From Amphirosellinia nigrospora (lineage: Eukaryota > Ascomycota > Sordariomycetes > Xylariales > Xylariaceae), in contig SCHM01000001.1 in NCBI GenBank assembly GCA_004123355.1, forward strand, positions 12,720,193 through 12,784,192: a stretch of DNA of 64,000 bases, read 5' to 3'. Positions 1 through 10,567 of the stretch are shown piece by piece. The notes beneath the pieces were generated by a model. The model was not told the origin of the DNA, did no database searches, and was given only the letters and a program-made list of their open reading frames with translations. The position numbers were made by a program, and so were the translations under genes. How positions within the stretch are numbered: the first letter of the stretch is position 1; every line of letters begins with the position of its first letter.

Positions 1-1394
1 TTTTCTCTCGTCCCTCGGTATATATATATATTAACGGTTCTTCACGCATATTAATTATTTAGCATCATCAGTAGACTTTGTCCCTACTATAATAAGCGAC
101 AGTCATCGATGAAATTCTCTAACGGTGAGGCGTATCCATTAAGCGGCCCATTATTTTATCTTTCAATTATGTGCTACACTGCAATACCTCCGTTGACATC
201 GTTGTACCCAGCTGTACCTGTCACGGATGCGATGTCCACCTTACAAATATTTGATTGAAGATACTGCCTATTCTACGATTTTCTAAGCCTCCAAGGCGAA
301 GAGAGAGGCCACGAAGACTATGATCACGTATCAACTAGCACCGGTGTCCTTTGACAAAAACTAAAAGTCCATGCTGTCCTACCAGTATTTTGGGCTTTTG
401 AGTCAAACATAGCCCCATGATAACAATTAGAAACGCCCCGTCCTCTCCTAAGATGGGGATGAAATGCTACAACACCCTTTACACGAAAGTCCTCCACGAT
501 AGATGGGGACATGCTGTCGTCATGTTTCGCCACAGCCAACATTCCAAAGATATTTACGGACCTACTGACATTGAAATTAATGGAGCGATGGTCCGAAATA
601 ATGTGAACCCAAAAATCGTCACAGGGCCCCTCTTCAAGTTGAAACTGTGGACGTCAGAGGGCCAAGGCCGCTGACGAGGATGAGAAATACTGGTACGTAT
701 ATGCGCACAAGCGAATATCGGAGCTGAAAGTGAAACATGAGGCCAAGATTTAGAAAGTGGATGAGCCAGAGAAGAAGAAGAATTCAAAGAAGGGGGCTGA
801 TGACACTACTTCACATTGTACAGAGTCACTGGATATCAACTCATCAGTTTGATGAGTTGGTCGTTGGTGCGTCAGTAGTACTATGACTCCTCTCTTTATA
901 TTAACACCAATTATATTAGTCTGTGATATAAGGCTTTCAGAACAAGCGTAGTCAATATATGCGTCTTGATTACACAACCGCGCCTGATATGCATCAGAGA
1001 CCCCGTGATATATGGGGTAGGCGGCTCATTCTTATGGCTACACGATAGTTTTAAGGCTAGCTTATTAGTTGGCTCTAAGGTGACCCCGCTTATTTCAGAA
1101 TCTATAATTGAGAAAGTCTATATACCAATAATACTTGCCAGTTGATTGCACCGAATATGCGACCAATATACACTAGTTTTGATATACCACAATATTGAAA
1201 CAAGAGGGAACAATCGAGCCATTGCATTTACGCACTCCCAACTTATCATCCATAGCCAAATTGCATATAAACTCTCTTAATTCTCCTTGCGATCTTTTCC
1301 ACTCAAACTCGAAGCTAACGACACAAAACACTACAGCACCTGATCACTCCCTTTAGCACATTCCTAGCCTGCGGTCACTAGTTGGTCTTGCAAG
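1..1394. other. Intergenic, no supported gene
   Basis: Only short overlapping frames on both strands, none with recognisable domains. AT-rich stretches alternate with mixed sequence. The right end holds the promoter of the next gene. A weak 85-residue frame at 417-674 (+) is not recognised and has no promoter or splice signals that I can see. Confidence 0.5.
1266..1271 (+). promoter_or_regulatory. TATA-like box
   Basis: TATAAA lies about 125 bp before the ATG at 1395, followed by a C/A-rich stretch poor in G, typical of fungal 5' leaders. Confidence 0.35.
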
Positions 1395-2085
1395 ATGAAT
1401 AACCAGTCAAATCACAGGCCGAGATATGCGTACTCGTCGGGGGACAAAGATTGTATCGCAAAAGTCGTCCAGGATGTGTTGTACCGAGACGAAGACACTC
1501 AGCTTGAGGATGTGAAGCGTACGCTCAACTTCACGGTCACATCCGTAACGTTTGACGAGGGCTTTAACCCAATCATTATGAATCCAGGTTTTGTAAGTGG
1601 CGAATTTTCTACTTCGTCTGGCTACTCTAGGGGTATAGAATTTGCTTTTCGGACTCCACAACCGCAAAATGCTCAGGAGCGATAGCTGACCTTGGGTTTG
1701 GTAGAGTTATCCTGGAATGTTACTAGCACGTTACGTGATCATCCAAGCACCTGAACTAGACGAAACATCGTGGCGTCAATGCACTGACGAGTTTAGACGG
1801 AGGGGAATGGTGGACTTCGCCTTCAAATTTCACCACATACCAACTCAGGCCTCTGTCATAGAACTCCCTCAGCTTGTCTGGTACCAAGATGAGATGTGGT
1901 CATTCGGCGGATCGTACCGTCTCATCAAAGATATCATCCAACGTAGATTGGGAGAGGTACAGAGTGAACTTAATAGGATGATACCGCAGGATAGGCGGAG
2001 GTTTTGTACCTATGCGGAGGAGGGACTTGAGCGAGCTCTAGCAGAGATAGAAGAGGATGAATCGGATATAAGCCTAGAGCTGTAG
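1395..2085 (+). CDS. Unrecognised protein, in two reading segments
   Basis: Two adjacent frames on the + strand are probably parts of one gene. The first (1395-1685, 96 aa) starts MNNQSNHRPRYAY after a fungal-style leader. The second (1717-2085, 122 aa) is rich in charged residues and ends in an acidic tail (EIEEDESDISLEL). No signal peptide, membrane segment or known motif is visible. The 31-bp gap between them has no obvious intron, so a frame change or two separate small ORFs are both possible. The balanced amino-acid use of both segments argues that they are, or recently were, coding. Function unknown. Confidence 0.45.
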
Positions 2086-2894
2086 CCATGGAGAGACTTG
2101 GATGATGGCATTTATATTGGTTAGGGTATTTGTGGAAGCGTTAGCTACTTTGAGACGTTAGAAGATTGAATCATACAGCTACTTCCCGCCCTTCTATGTA
2201 CGCGAGCCCTGTATATAATTGTTGGCTCGAAGTTGTTGATATGTTGAAACTGAGGGCTTATGACCTCAGAATTTCCAGAATTTTGTTTGTCCTACCTCAG
2301 ACTGGGCCTCAGCTCACTTTGTTGGACCATAGCATGGCCGTGCATCACACCCCTCGCCTCTGTTGTATTGTTGCGAGGTGAGGGTGAGTGAGAAATGTGA
2401 GGCGGGCCGCCTTTGAAAACCTCTTAATATAACCAAAGTCTAGGCTTTTTTCCTCCAGGTCCGTTAATCGTTACGTTCATTAGTTGCATCTGTATGCTTC
2501 AACTCCGGGCCCGAAGATGAAGGGATGTCACGGGCTACGATCCACGGATATAGAACTAGAAATATTATCATTAACCCCTGAATACACGTGGCACCCCATT
2601 TACTTGCATACGCTGTCTCAAGGGACAGCATCTCATGCATAACATAACTTTCCATGCGTCCTTCATGCGTTTGGAGGTACAAAATTGTTCGTGTACCACT
2701 AAACATCTGTCCATCTATCTGACACACGCTTGATTTAGCTCGCCACACATTGATGTGATACGAGTGTAGGATCAGGAGGCTAGTGGATATTTGCGATCTA
2801 TATGCTGTATATATAAAGAGCTCATTCCCCTCTGCTGTGTGACTAGATATCTACCTTCTAGATAATCAACGGATTACCAAGTTCAAGTTTGTGA

Positions 2895-4034
2895 TTAGGC
2901 ATCATCGCCATCCATAGGCTTTAGGTTTCCACACTTTCGGACCAAGGCACGCATGTCGTCTAGGATCCTGTGGTTGTCAGCACTAAAAATGATGTAACCC
3001 CAGGCTAATAGATCGCAAGTTACTTACTGCTCTCGTAATGCCTGGCTATCAGAGAATAAGGCTGAGACATGTGTGTTAAATCTCCTAGCAATATTTAGTT
3101 TGGTATTACATGCATATATTTGTTAATCACATAAAACTTGTACAGAGCAGGCCTCCCTTCGTAATCTTCTTCGGGCGCCGATATTTGAACGTATTCATGA
3201 TAAGAGCCTAGGTATTTGGGCCCGAATCGATTACAAGCGGGACGCCACTGGCCAAATTCATCTTTAACTAGCTAAGCCGCATATTAATAACTTCCTCTTA
3301 GTAAATAGAGCAGATTCTGAAACATACCTAGACATACACTCGTTGTGCGCGTAGAAACAGCAAGCATCAAATATTAGCGGTTCGCCACTCCTACAGTCTA
3401 ATCCGGAATTTGCGTGCCACAAGTCTCCATGAACAAGTCAAGGCTTGACTGAGCGACTCTCGCTTTCCAATGGTCTGAGAAGACGTGGTATCACTACATC
3501 AAACAAAACTGGTAATAGAACGTCAAACTCAGGATCCGGACCCTTCGCCTTAAGGTCCAAGTCGAGGGCGAACCTGAGATTCTTGGCAAAGAAGGTCTCC
3601 CAGCTGGTCTCCAATTCGGTCATCTGTGGAAGGTTTCGACTATATATAGTGAGATGGTAACCCAACTTCCCATCTGGAGATTTGCTGCTCTCATGTAAGA
3701 CTGCTACGCGAGAGCAGAATGCACGCGGGTCTGGCATTATCTCACTCATCTCACGGAACTGACAGACGAAGAAGTGGGTATCCGGCTTCGTCTCACAAGT
3801 ACCTTAAGCAATAGGCTTCGGGGCGAAGTCGGGCCGCAATGCGTAGATGAGACTTATGGATTCGAACTCGCTTTGTGTCATGCATCTTCCTATGTCGCTT
3901 GATATGGTTTTCATGAAGCAGGATGAGAAGTCACCGCCTGTCAGCTCAACGTCGAGGCACTGTGTCTTCGCCCAATAGCTGACGCCGTGATCTTTGACAG
4001 GGGTTAACACGTATCCCTGTGGTAACACTGCCAA
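2895..4034 (-). pseudogene. Fructosamine/ketosamine-3-kinase family pseudogene
   Basis: Kinases of this family phosphorylate sugar-lysine adducts so that glycated proteins deglycate. The - strand gives the fungal family pattern: an N-terminal part (SYWAKTQ, EFESISLIYAL, FAPKPIA), FFVCQFREM, PDPEFDVLLPVLFD, the catalytic-loop signature LVHGDLWHANSG, FDACCFYAHNE, EFGQWRPACNRFG and a C-terminus ILDDMRALVRKCG. Three introns with good GT-AG ends can be placed at about 3262-3337, 3085-3143 and 2968-3027, and splicing them keeps frame throughout. However, a TAA stands where a conserved Trp is expected after PKPIA (about 3804), and a TGA directly precedes LVHGDLW (about 3438). No in-frame ATG is visible between the upstream stop and the start of homology near 4034. 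These are substitutions rather than indels, so it looks like a real pseudogene with intact splicing. An upstream first exon cannot be excluded. Confidence 0.75.
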
Positions 4035-4624
4035 CGCCCCTTTTAGTTATCAGGCTGCTTGAACATTTATAAATCTTGTGCCACGAAACAGGGATCTAGA
4101 CACATGGATCAGGCCGGGACAAAGAGCCTCTCTGTATATAGTCAAGTAGTCACATAGAGCCCACGGAGATGACTTCACTGGCTCTCTGTGCAACAACAGA
4201 TGTTTACACCCTACCCTTGCAAGGTCCGTGACATCGTGAAATCGAACTTCGTACCTCTCAACACAGCAGGGTCTACCTCGGTCTTGCTACCGCCCCGTTT
4301 CATATACTTGGCTCCGTTTCCATTCATGTCGAGGAATACCTAAACCGGATGACTAGTTGAGGTGGGGGGCCTTAACCGCGCGGGGCGGTGTGAATATGTC
4401 TCGGGTATTGACGTGCAGGTTCAATATCACCCGGCTCCACATGTTCACATGTTCTCATGTTTCTCATGAATGTCTGAGTCAACAACTCATTTTGAAATTG
4501 TTGCAGGGAATGCTGTAGTTATACAAAAAGAAAAAGCAATCCTGGATTTAGCGGTCAGGCTTTCCTAAATAAATGCCAACGAACGACAATTCGCAACACT
4601 AAGAACAGTACCATACGGCGCTTT

Positions 4625-5154
4625 TCATGCCGTTTCAACTTCATGCCCTGTGGTAGACACTTCAAGAATCCTCCCTCGTATCCCATCAACAAGAACAACG
4701 TGGATTCCCGCGTTCTCGAACCTCTTAACCCCGCCACTGTCACCAATAAATGTATCCGGCTCCATCGTAGTATACAGCACTATGTTCGCGGTAGCACTTC
4801 CCCAACCCTCTATTCCAGGAGCACGTGCCTCTCGGCAATCTTGATGAAGTAGCAGTGCTCCGCATGCGTGTTCCCCGGATCCCCCGGCCGGTCGCCGGGA
4901 AGCCCCATAGAGTAGCCTGTTGATAGGATTTCATTCCGATCTGCGTCGACCAGGACTGCGCCTACGCAGAACTTTGTCGGCGCGGGTGGTGAGAGACGCG
5001 CGCGAGAGAGCGCGTATTCCATGTATACTTTGTGATTCGCTGCTGGGATCGTAGGGTGAGACTCCGACGTCGTCATTAGGCGGGATAAGAGGGTCGTGGA
5101 AGGAGAGTATGAATTGTTAGGAAATGAGGATAAGAGCATAATTGACATTATCAA
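4625..5154 (-). pseudogene. Cytidine/deoxycytidylate-deaminase-like protein, zinc core deleted
   Basis: The N-terminal half matches fungal CMP/dCMP-type deaminases related to riboflavin-pathway deaminases: KVYMEYALSRARLSPPAPTK, then CVGAVLVDADRNEILSTGYS and the catalytic HAE motif in NTHAEHCYFIKIAERH. The frame then changes near 4810 and continues as GSATANIVLYTTMEP, followed directly by DTFIGDSGGVKRFENAGIHV and ILEVSTTGHE. In the family, the MEP is followed by C-x(n)-C, the other two zinc ligands, and roughly 30-50 residues later by a second EP-D/K-x-F. Here both cysteines are absent and the two EP motifs are fused at about 4755-4763. The product could not bind catalytic zinc. Start: 5154, or the internal Met about 25 codons in (MTTSESHP). 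Confidence 0.7.
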
Positions 5155-5607
5155 CTTCGTGGCTTGATTTTGGTGGAATCGTAAAAACCGGAAAGCTACT
5201 GATTGAGCCCCTGAAAGTGATTTCTACGCTTTAGCTACCCCTGCTTCCTCTTTTCCCTGCTGCGCGACGAATGGCTGATAACGTGGCTTTACGACGTAGC
5301 ATCGTGATTTTATGACATTTTAGCCCTATATGTCTATCGTGAGAAGCGCCTTGGCAGCTAAAATGAGACATGCTTGATCGCTGGCCTATGGCGTTCGATA
5401 TCCACGCCGACAGAACATTCCCTTCTCTCTGTAACGGAGGAGCAATCGAATCAACCATTATCGTCCCCGCTCCCCGCACGAAACCGGGAATTGGCCTTGA
5501 GAAACGGACATCAAATAATGACTCTGCTGGTCCCTGTTCATCATGGATGAGCAGAAGCCCGATGTACCGGAACAGACCACTTCTTCCAAGCGCACTGTCC
5601 TACCAGG

Positions 5608-5609
<2 letters not shown>

Positions 5610-5643
<34 letters not shown>
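5610..5643. repeat. (TC)n microsatellite
   Basis: An uninterrupted TC dinucleotide run of 34 bases between non-repetitive flanks. Confidence 0.95.
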
Positions 5644-5646
<3 letters not shown>

Positions 5647-7327
5647 AGTTTGATGTCAATTGAGACTCTAGCGATATCACCAATTCGCAAATCAGATAAC
5701 TATATCTCAAAACTGAAGACAGAATTTGCGAACTGATAGTAAACCCGCCATTCGTGACCTGGGTCCGGGTGAATCTCCAGAGTAAGGGCAAACAGTGGCT
5801 CACTCCGACGCGAGCACTCACCATCCATCTCCAGTTTTCCATCACATCTGTAAAGTCGCCTAGATTAGCTAATAGATCAGTGTATAAGTATTTATCATCG
5901 TATGCCCGAATATAACTAATTAACAGAACTTATTCTTTTGTCTTCTAATTCCTACCTATCCATATTATAAGAGCCACTCAGGGGGCTTCATTAGTCGGAG
6001 CGCCTAGGCTTAATACAGTGAGCATTTACCGTACTGGCGAAAGTAAAGAAAATCGTCTTTAACAATTAGCTCAATATCTGCGTCCTATTGCCTTGTGCTT
6101 TGATGAAGGAAAATTCTAAAGTGTGCCCGCTAATCCGCGTGATGGCGTTGTTCAAAGACAACCCCGCTCCGAGATCTGCAGAGAATCGACCTCATATGGA
6201 AATTTCCGTTCGCCGCAATTTTTTATTCCTTCTCGTTAGCCTCATGCAAGCGTTTCGCGCCCATTCCCCTGACCTTACTGCGCTAGCAAGATTGTTCACC
6301 GTGTTTTGAGCAAGGTAAGATTGCATCATCCGCGGTCACAAGCCAATGTGTGAGCAGAGATAAGAGATAAAAAGGTACCGCGGGGTCGACCTGTGACGTC
6401 ACCACTCTATTTCGGTCCTATTTGATAACGTCCTTCTCAAGTTGGCGCATAGAGCTATTTTGCAACTGACATGACACTATCGTGAGCGTCGTCATAATGC
6501 TTTAGCAGATATGTGATGGCCTGCATCGTGCGTCGGCTTTAGCCGGTTTCCTCCTTTTGGAGTTGCAATACACGTGGGTTTATCAGTGGTTCAAGCGGCT
6601 CACTACAGGACTCACTAAATCATCTTTTTTTAATTATGGAGAGATAAAATTTTGATCGTGATTGAACCAGTGCCACCGAAAAGCGATCCAGCCCTGACGA
6701 TCACGAAGATCACGACCCATATAAGGTATCGAGTTGGAAGGAGGAGCGATACTATCCAATATTCTATGTCTCTGTTTGTCAGCATCCAGAATTCTCGATG
6801 GGTCTGGATGGTGGCCTGGAACCGTACGATTGCCTCGGTCAATAGCGGCTACGGTACGGTATGCGTGTGGAGTCTTGTTGAGCATACTCCTGCTCGGTGA
6901 CATGGTTCAGAGATGAATATCGTGCGGCGGATCTCAGGCTTGATCTTGGTGGGCGATATTCTTTTAACAAGTAATTGGACAGACAGGGAGACGATGCTTG
7001 GCAATATTAGCCTGCAACCTAGTCTAGGAGAATATGAAAGATAATCGCTTGACTTGCCGCCGCTGCGGTGACAGTGGGATGAAAAAAACACTAGTCCTGC
7101 GCCGTTATCGTGTGCCGGACCGCTTCACCTGTTTGGTGGGCTAGAATATGCCCGCACAACGTCCTAGCCGGTTTGTAAGTTCGGATGTGCTATGAGCTGG
7201 GATCCGACGGCGCGAGGATGTTCGTCATTGCGGCCCTGAAGATCGTGTTACGGCACTGCCACACAAATTAGTGCCTATTGCTAGTTTTGGCACTTGCTCT
7301 ATGACTTGCCTCGCCTTGCCACTTAAG

Positions 7328-7334
7328 TATAAAT
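7328..7334 (+). promoter_or_regulatory. TATA-like box of HAD gene
   Basis: TATAAAT about 175 bp upstream of the ATG at 7504, followed by a C/A-rich leader. Confidence 0.35.
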
Positions 7335-7503
7335 TTCGACGGCAATCCATCTTACGCTGCCAGACCGAAAAATCTGCAATTCCACCATCAGCTTATAATT
7401 CCTCTTGCCTTTTCATCGGGTGCAGGAACAGACCATACTATACAAACCTAAAAGAACTTCCACGATACTGAACTATAGTTCATCGTCGCCTACCACCGTC
7501 AAT

Positions 7504-8399
7504 ATGCCTGCTGCTATTCCGCCGCTCACTGCCTTGGAGGCGAAGATCCTCTCCCAAGTTGCCAATGAAGCGGGCAGCAAGAAGAGGAAAATCATTTGTT
7601 TTTCTGATTTCGACGGAACCATCTTCATGCAAGATACTGGCCACGTACTTTTCGACAACCTCGGGTGTGGTACCGAGCGAAGAGAAATACTCGACGAACA
7701 AATCAAGACCGGCGAGCGCTCGTTCCGCGAAGTATCAGAGGAGATGTGGGGATCCCTACATGTGCCTTCGACGATGGTTTCCAGATCATGGAAAAGTCAC
7801 TTGATATCGACCCCGACTTCCGCAAGTTTCACAAGTACTGCATCAACCATAGCATACCTTTTAATGTCATTTCGGCCGGTCTGAAACCCATTCTTCGACG
7901 GGTCCTTGACACCTTCCGGCGAAGACCAATCCGCCCAAATCAACATTGTGGCCAACGAAGCTAAAATCACAGAGGACGGGTCGGAGTGGAAGCCTATCTG
8001 GAGACACGACAACGAGCTCGGCCATGACAAGGCCTTGTCTGTGCAGGAGGCGCGTAGCCAAGCCGAGATGACATGTGAGGACGGCACAATCCCGCTCATT
8101 GTATTCATCGGCGATGGTGTGTCAGACCTCCCGCTGCACGGGCCGATGTGTCTTCGCTCGTCGCGGCTTGCGCCTAGAAGAGTACTGCATCGAGAACAAT
8201 ATTACGCATATCTCTTACGATACGTTCGCAGATATCCAGCGGAGATCGAGCGCATACGCCAGGAAGACGAGGAGAAGACCGCCGGCAAGGGTCTCCGGCC
8301 CTCTTTAACCCGCGGGCTAATCTCTGGCGTCGCGTCTCAAGCCAGACAGTGGTGCCCCGTTACGTCGCTAGTGCGCCCGTTGCACGTGTGCAAGCTTAA
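7504..8399 (+). CDS. HAD-superfamily phosphatase (phosphoserine-phosphatase-like)
   Basis: Predicted soluble phosphohydrolase of about 298 aa, close to family length. Motif I is FSDFDGTIF (nucleophile Asp and general acid Asp in DFDGT, about residue 37). The middle contains NVISAGLKPILRRVL, matching the serine/GG motif II region. IVFIGDGVSDLP is the motif III/IV GDGxSD that binds Mg2+. The C-terminal part reads FARRGLRLEEYCIENNITH and ends NLWRRVSSQTVVPRY with TAA at 8397-8399. The frame must change at about 7767 (TT, expected TTT), near 7915, and again near 8135-8155, so the protein is only readable by crossing frames. No intron is needed. The start ATG follows a good leader and aligns with family N-termini. 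The substrate is unknown: phosphoserine, MTR-pathway or pyridoxal-phosphate-type activities all occur in this group. Confidence 0.75.
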
Positions 8400-10567
8400 T
8401 GGAAGCGCATTATAAAAGAAGTCCCTATTTGTTGCATAGTACAGGCGTCCTGGGTTTGGTTTGTTTAATACACGCTGACGAGCATAATGAACGTACCTTT
8501 AGCGATTTAAATAATGGATGGTGGTTAGAGGCGCAAGACATGGAAAATATAGCACACATCGGTAAATAGAAAATAGAGCGCAAGATAACGACAAAATACC
8601 ACCACGATTCTTCATAGACCGTAAATCCCTTGCGGGGAAACGTTGGTAGCGTGGGGTTTCGTGTTGCTGACGGAAACAAGCATTTTCGAGGGCTACCGAT
8701 TTTAACCACCCGGCGACGATCTCAGGCTGAGCCGCGCGAGCCGGGTTTGCCAGGAGCCACACTACCGGGAATTTCGGATTGCGATCTCCAGGGCTGACAG
8801 TGAGGTAGGCGGCAGAGCGCCTACTTACCTAGCTGAGGTAGAAGCAGGAAGCTAAATAGCTGGCATACTGCCGCGTGTAGGTATGATACTGTTACGTGAC
8901 TACGCCGCATTACAGTACGTATCAAAGGTGAAGCACAAAACGTATGTAGTGTATTGTGGACAGGTTTAGCGGATAGGTCGGAAGGCTCAAGACTACGCAA
9001 TAATTCCGGCGTGGTTTCTTAGCGCCCTTCCACGAGAGGCGTCGAGCGCGATAGACGATGATACAAGGCCAAGTTAGCCCGCCCCCTATAGCGATGTTGG
9101 CGGCTGTAGTCGCCCATTTCTCGCCTGGTTAAACTTGCGGTAGTCGGCTGTTTAATGAGTCCTACTTGTCGTAATACTTGTCGTAACCGTGGCACACTAC
9201 CTGGGATGATGGGTGTCAGCTCCAAATGCAACAGGGGTAGAGCTATATGCTGAGGAACGGCCCCATTCGCGGGGAGACTGAAACAAGCATAATATGGTGT
9301 CCAGTGAGACATGGATGGCGTAGGACGAGGAGAGGGAAGGTCTCACTGCTGTTGGGTTCGGTTGGTGAGGTACATGGAACTGAATACTTCCTTTTTGGAA
9401 AGTCGATGTTCGCCACCAACTACTCCGCCATCATTAACTCTTCGACTGTGCCGTGAAAGACATGAAGCTTACCTAGGTATGTATTTATTTTCTATAGATC
9501 GTTTCGAAAGGATTATATATGTGGCGTATGTGGACAGTAAACCGATGTTGCAGCCTCAGTATGAACGGTCCATCACGTGTCCATTGTGGGAGATGGATGT
9601 ACCTAGGAGTATGAATAAAAATACAGCGCGATTCCGAAAGATCTCCACCATGGTTAAACACTATCGCGTTAGCGCCTCCTGAGACTGCCAAGTCCCTAAC
9701 CCCGATTCCCGATCGTGATGGAATGAAATCAGCTAAGGCCTCTCTCAAGACCCCACGATAGCCTGTACCTTTATTGACCTCTCCCCGCCAAACCTAGCCC
9801 AAACTCTCAAGGCGACACTTGGCATCAACACTCCCCAGGCAGACCCAGGCCCTCCCCATGAAGAACATTAGTCTTTGCATTGACCTGACGTTGCATCCGC
9901 TGTGTTTTTGCATATTCAGCCCGACTCTATTCTTATGACGACTTCAATCTCGTCTACAAGGAACGCCTTGACCCATCTACTTCCAAGTTTGTGGTGTCGT
10001 TGCTTCAAAGTCTTCGTCTTTATCCGTTCTCTGATTTGAATTGATTCATTGATTTCTATTGCCTGTTTTATGCAGACCCCTTAAATAAGTACCAAGTCCC
10101 ATTCCAGACCCAACCAGCTTGCTGCCACGGTCTCACAAATTGCCAATATTACTTACCTACCTATTCGCTCCCTTACACAGTGAATCAGGTCATTTTTTCT
10201 GCCACATGTGTTAATCGTCTTCTACGTTCCTTGTCCTGGACAGGCCTACATAGTATTTCTTTATTTGTTGGCTACCTCCAATTGACTACTCACCACAAGC
10301 TATTTTCCCCGTCACTTGATTGCTTGATTCCGAACGCAGATCCCGGCCCACGTCCATGGGCCGCCGTCATCCTGCGTTGACATCATAACTGAAGCGCCGC
10401 CTAAAGGCTGAAACGACATCACTAAACCCCTACCACCTATTATCTATAGTCCTTGGCCACTCGACCCGAATTGTTGCATCCTCTCCGCCTCCTTACTTCT
10501 TTCATCCTTCACATATTTACCTTGCATCGTTTAGCCTTCGTTTCACCACTGCTGTGCAGCACTCAAT
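8400..10567. other. Intergenic region and long 5' leader of the PSD gene
   Basis: No supported gene in the first 1.4 kb. From about 9890 to 10567 the + strand is C/T-rich with many CTTC/CACC stretches, as in long fungal 5' untranslated leaders, and runs straight into the ATG of the phosphatidylserine decarboxylase gene. Confidence 0.45.

Larger units (their letters stand above)
5155..7503. other. Gene-free stretch
   Basis: About 2.3 kb with no supported gene. It contains a pure TC dinucleotide run, several short frames without domains, and the promoter of the HAD gene at its right end. Frames around 6088-6309 and 6630-6903 overlap on both strands and show no family motif. Confidence 0.5.

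Noticed and set aside
324-787. Overlapping short frames on both strands at the left end
   Set aside because: No domain, promoter or splice support; lengths are at background level.
5600-5845. - strand frame ending in Glu/Arg repeats
   Set aside because: The repeat codons come from the (TC)n microsatellite and the rest has no domain.
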